Below are positions 11,901 to 14,152 of a stretch of 14,152 bases of DNA, piece after piece. Both the position numbers and the translations under genes were made by a program. The DNA is from Gammaproteobacteria bacterium. GTDB taxonomy: Bacteria > Pseudomonadota > Gammaproteobacteria > S012-40. The stretch is from positions 1 through 14,152 of the forward strand of contig WFVN01000137.1 of the NCBI GenBank assembly GCA_015491615.1. Reading direction: 5' to 3'. The notes beneath the pieces were generated by a model that worked only from the letters and a program-made list of their open reading frames with translations, made no database searches and was not told the origin of the DNA. Each line of letters opens with the position of its first letter. Positions within the stretch are counted from its first letter, which is position 1.

Positions 11901-12866
11901 GTGGTCATGATTCGCTACGAGGACGACGAGTACGCCTGTGAACCGGGCGAGACGGTGTTGGAGTGTCTGGAGCGCCACGGTGTCTCCGTCCCCAATTCCT
12001 GCCGCGCCGGTATCTGCCAGACTTGCCTCATGCAGGCCCTGGAGGGGGAGGTGCCCCCGGAGGGGCAGAGCGGCCTCAAGGAGACCCTGGTGATGCAGAA
12101 GTTCTTTCTCGCCTGCATCACCACGCCCACCGACGACCTCACCGTGGCCCTGCCGGATGCGGCCCGGGTGCGCGTCCCCGCCGAGGTCCTGGAGAAGGAT
12201 CCGCTGGCCCCCTTCATCGTGCGTCTGCGCCTGAAGCCCAAGAAGAAGTACGACTGGCATGCCGGCCAATTCCTCAACCTGTTCCACGGTGATCTCACCC
12301 GCAGCTACTCCATCGCCAGCCTCCCCGACGAGGGTTTCGTGGAGCTGCACATCGCCCGCGTCCCCGGCGGCAAGATGAGCGGTTGGGTGTTCGACGAGCT
12401 GCAGGTGGGCGAGGCGGTGGAGATCAGCCGTCCCCAGGGCAAGATGTTCTACGTCCCCGGTCGCCCGGAGCAGCCCCTGCTCATGATCGCCACCGGCACC
12501 GGTCTAGCGCCTTTGTACGGCATCCTCCGCGACGCCCTGAAGCAGGGCCATACCGGTCCCATCTGGCTCTACCATGGTTCGCGCGTGGCCGAGGGTCTGT
12601 ATCTGCGCGACGAGCTGCAGCGCCTCGCCGATGCCCACGACAATGTCCACTACCGGCCCTGCCTGTCCCAGGGGGAGCCGCCGGAGGGCGTCACCGCCGG
12701 GCGCCCCAACGAGGTGGCCCTCGCCGAACACCCCGACCTGAAGGGTTGGCGGGTGTTCCTGTGCGGCAACCCGGACATGGTCAAGGCCGCCCAGCGGCAG
12801 GTCTTCCTCGCCGGCGCCTCCATGCAGGACATCCTCTCCGACCCCTTCGAGCCGGCCAAGGACTAG
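11901..12866 (+). CDS. 2Fe-2S ferredoxin / FAD / NAD(P) reductase, partner of the truncated globin
   Basis: A 321-residue three-domain electron-transfer protein. Residues 1-85 are a plant-type ferredoxin with Cys34, Cys39 and Cys42 (NSCRAGICQTC) and Cys72 (FFLACITTP). Residues about 90-190 form the FAD domain, with RSYSIAS as the flavin motif. Residues about 195-310 form the NAD(P) domain, with IATGTGLAPLYGILRD and FLCGNPDMV. This is the layout of BenC-type oxygenase reductases and of Hmp's reductase half with a ferredoxin added in front. GTG 11901 is preferred because AGGGGAG (11885-11891) lies 9 nt upstream; ATG 11907 is possible. No oxygenase is nearby. The adjacent globin and NsrR suggest it feeds electrons from NAD(P)H to the globin heme. 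Confidence 0.9.
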   Translation: MVMIRYEDDEYACEPGETVLECLERHGVSVPNSCRAGICQTCLMQALEGEVPPEGQSGLKETLVMQKFFLACITTPTDDLTVALPDAARVRVPAEVLEKDPLAPFIVRLRLKPKKKYDWHAGQFLNLFHGDLTRSYSIASLPDEGFVELHIARVPGGKMSGWVFDELQVGEAVEISRPQGKMFYVPGRPEQPLLMIATGTGLAPLYGILRDALKQGHTGPIWLYHGSRVAEGLYLRDELQRLADAHDNVHYRPCLSQGEPPEGVTAGRPNEVALAEHPDLKGWRVFLCGNPDMVKAAQRQVFLAGASMQDILSDPFEPAKD

Positions 12867-12884
12867 CGGTCCGTTCCCTTCCGG

Positions 12885-12916
12885 TCCATACTCCCGCGAA
12901 AATACGGGAGTATGGA
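12885..12916 (+). promoter_or_regulatory. 12-bp perfect hairpin enclosing the SD and start codon of phhB
   Basis: TCCATACTCCCG (12885-12896) is exactly complementary to CGGGAGTATGGA (12905-12916), with an 8-nt loop CGAAAATA. Two G-U pairs could extend it outward. The right arm contains both the SD (GGGAG, 12906-12910) and the ATG (12912-12914) of the dehydratase gene. In RNA the ribosome site would be fully paired. There is no T-run, so an intrinsic terminator is unlikely. Confidence 0.6.
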
Positions 12917-13217
12917 TTTGAACGACGCACGCATCCTCGATGCCGAGGCCCTGAATCGGGCCCTGACGGAGCTGCCCGAGTGGCAGGTGGAAAACGGTCG
13001 CCTGTGGCGCGAGTTCCGCTTCCCCGACTTCGTCCGCGCCTTCGGCTTCATGACCCAGGCGGCCCTGGTGGCCGAGTCCCTGGGCCACCACCCGGACTGG
13101 TGCAACGCCTACGGCCGGGTGCGGGTGGAACTCGTCACCCACGAGGTGGGCGCCATCACCGACCGGGACCTGCGCCTGGCGCGGGAGATGGACGCCATCG
13201 CCGCGCGCCTCGCCTGA
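12912..13217 (+). CDS. phhB: Pterin-4a-carbinolamine dehydratase
   Basis: A 101-residue protein of the PCD/DCoH family, normal length. It dehydrates 4a-hydroxytetrahydropterin, recycling the pterin cofactor of aromatic amino acid hydroxylases. The signature SLGHHPDWCNAYGRVRVELV with THEVGAITDRD carries the catalytic histidines His59, His60 and His77. No phhA (phenylalanine hydroxylase) is visible, and stand-alone copies are common in bacteria, where the real substrate is often unclear. The gene lies 45 bp after the reductase, so it may be cotranscribed with the globin operon or separated from it by the hairpin over its start. GGGAG is the SD but only 1 nt from ATG, which is tight; no better start is present. 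One base separates its stop from that of the convergent kinase. Confidence 0.93.
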   Translation: MDLNDARILDAEALNRALTELPEWQVENGRLWREFRFPDFVRAFGFMTQAALVAESLGHHPDWCNAYGRVRVELVTHEVGAITDRDLRLAREMDAIAARLA

Positions 13218-13218
13218 C

Positions 13219-14152
13219 TCAGCCTCCCAGCAGCAGGGCCAGCAGGACCAGATTCGCCAGCAGCAGGAGGGCGGATAGGCCGCGCCAGAACTTCACCGGA
13301 TCGCGCTCGATGAGGGGCGCCTGGGCGTCCTTGACCAGTTCCGGGTTGGGGTGGCTGAGGTCGTGGACGAACTCCGACAGGTGCTGGTAGCGCCGGCGCG
13401 GGTCGATGTGCACGGCCTTGCGCAGGGCGCCGTCCATCCACGCGGGCACTTCCGGATTGAACTGGCTGGCGCTCTGGTAGCGCACCTGCTTCAGGTTGCC
13501 GGGCTTGAGCACCCGGTCGTAGGGCAGGCGGCCGGTGAGCATCTCGTAGGCGATCACTCCCAGGGAGAACAGGTCGGAGACGGAGGAGCCGGGGTAGCCC
13601 TGGAGGTATTCCGGGGCCACGTAACTCTCCGTGCCCAGGGGGTGGTCGCGGCGCACCGGTTTGGCGATTTCCTCGATGCCGGCGATGCGGGTGGAGCCAA
13701 AGTCCACCAGTTTCACCGTGCCCTCGGTGTCGATGAGGACGTTCTCCGGCTTGAGGTCCTGGTGGATCATCTCCAGGCGGTGGAAGGCGCGTAGGCCGGC
13801 GGCCATCTGTTCCACCAGCTCGCGCACTTCCAGCAGGGACGGCCGGGGGTGGTCGTTCATCCATTGGCGCAGGGTCTGGCCGCGCACGTACTCGGTGACG
13901 TAGTAGAGACGGCTGCGCTGTGTGGGCGGCTCGAGGACCTTCACCACATGCGGGTTGTCGATGCGCCGCCCGGCCCATTCCTCGTGCAGGAAGGCGTCGA
14001 TGTACTCGGCGTCGTCCTCGAAATTCACCGACGGCGCCTTGAATACCACCTGGCGGCCACTGGCTTCCTCCACCGCCAGATAGACATGGGTGCGGTGGCT
14101 GGCGTGCAGCTCTTTCTGGATGCGGTAGCCGTCCAGGCACTGGCCGGGGGAC
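13219..14152 (-). CDS. Ser/Thr protein kinase domain with C-terminal membrane anchor (N-terminus beyond window)
   Basis: The last 310 or so codons of a minus-strand gene that is open to the right edge, reading SPGQCLDGYRIQKELHASH at its visible start. Kinase motifs are present: VVFK (ATP-binding Lys, codon near 14040), HQDLKPEN (catalytic Asp, near 13758), VDFGS (metal Asp, near 13704), APEYL and DLFSLGVIAYEMLTG. The catalytic loop has Gln where RD kinases have Arg. The glycine-rich loop reads ELHASHRTHVYLA, with no glycine. The C-terminus is one membrane helix (FWRGLSALLLLANLVLLALL) with only Gly-Gly after it. The GQCLDGYRI lead-in resembles bifunctional proteins with an N-terminal PP2C phosphatase fused to this kinase; that half would lie outside the window, so the fusion is inference. 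GTG 14073 is only an internal codon. Confidence 0.9.
   Translation of the reverse strand, partial: SPGQCLDGYRIQKELHASHRTHVYLAVEEASGRQVVFKAPSVNFEDDAEYIDAFLHEEWAGRRIDNPHVVKVLEPPTQRSRLYYVTEYVRGQTLRQWMNDHPRPSLLEVRELVEQMAAGLRAFHRLEMIHQDLKPENVLIDTEGTVKLVDFGSTRIAGIEEIAKPVRRDHPLGTESYVAPEYLQGYPGSSVSDLFSLGVIAYEMLTGRLPYDRVLKPGNLKQVRYQSASQFNPEVPAWMDGALRKAVHIDPRRRYQHLSEFVHDLSHPNPELVKDAQAPLIERDPVKFWRGLSALLLLANLVLLALLLGG

Noticed and set aside
1..14152. CRISPR arrays, tRNA or rRNA genes, insertion sequences, integrase or attachment sites
   Set aside because: None seen by reading both strands: no regularly spaced repeats, no transposase-like product and no terminal inverted repeats with target duplications. 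A tRNA scan was not possible.

Overview
The window is dense, GC-rich DNA with short spacers and SD-type starts. It carries genes typical of Gammaproteobacteria: SohB, thiopurine methyltransferase, a DUF2797 protein, MltF, NsrR, and the kinase half of what looks like a PP2C/kinase fusion. I infer a gammaproteobacterium of the Chromatiales/Ectothiorhodospiraceae kind from gene content alone; no rRNA or tRNA is visible to fix the taxon. I see no transposase, integrase, CRISPR array or phage gene.

Layout. 1-167 (-): N-terminus of a secreted protein running off the left edge. 247-684 (+): TerB-like protein, its stop codon inside a perfect 12-bp hairpin. 826-3321 (+): a three-gene overlapping operon for envelope proteins, namely a His/Met-rich lipoprotein, an outer-membrane beta-barrel starting with a Cys-Cys-Gly6 motif, and a thioredoxin-fold lipoprotein with a CPVC site. 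3322-3722: a 401-bp spacer holding a terminator-like hairpin and two perfect DnaA boxes facing each other. 3723-4663 (+): two tandem PrxQ/Bcp peroxiredoxins, the second probably starting at CTG. 4626-4976 (-): a very acidic small protein. 5049-6047 (+): SohB peptidase. 6031-7550 (-): DUF2797 and tpm, translationally coupled. 7565-8083 (+): a Met/His-rich Spy/CpxP-like periplasmic protein with a strong terminator. 8141-9388 (-): a cytoplasmic beta-propeller. 9508-10905 (+): MltF. 10883-11332 (-): NsrR. 11503-12866 (+): a group I truncated hemoglobin plus a 2Fe-2S/FAD/NAD(P) reductase behind an NsrR-like operator. 12912-13217 (+): pterin carbinolamine dehydratase with its start codon inside a 12-bp hairpin. 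13219-14152 (-): Ser/Thr kinase domain, partial.

How the genes work together. Two modules stand out. The first is the operon at 826-3321, which looks like a self-contained envelope system for metal (probably copper) handling plus thiol chemistry. I cannot name it, and it is the best candidate here for an undescribed system. The second is nsrR / truncated globin / ferredoxin-type reductase, which reads as a two-polypeptide counterpart of flavohemoglobin for nitric oxide, under NsrR control. By eye the globin lacks the usual distal Tyr and Gln. The remaining genes are mostly housekeeping, stress and envelope functions. They are packed so tightly that three convergent pairs overlap at their 3' ends.
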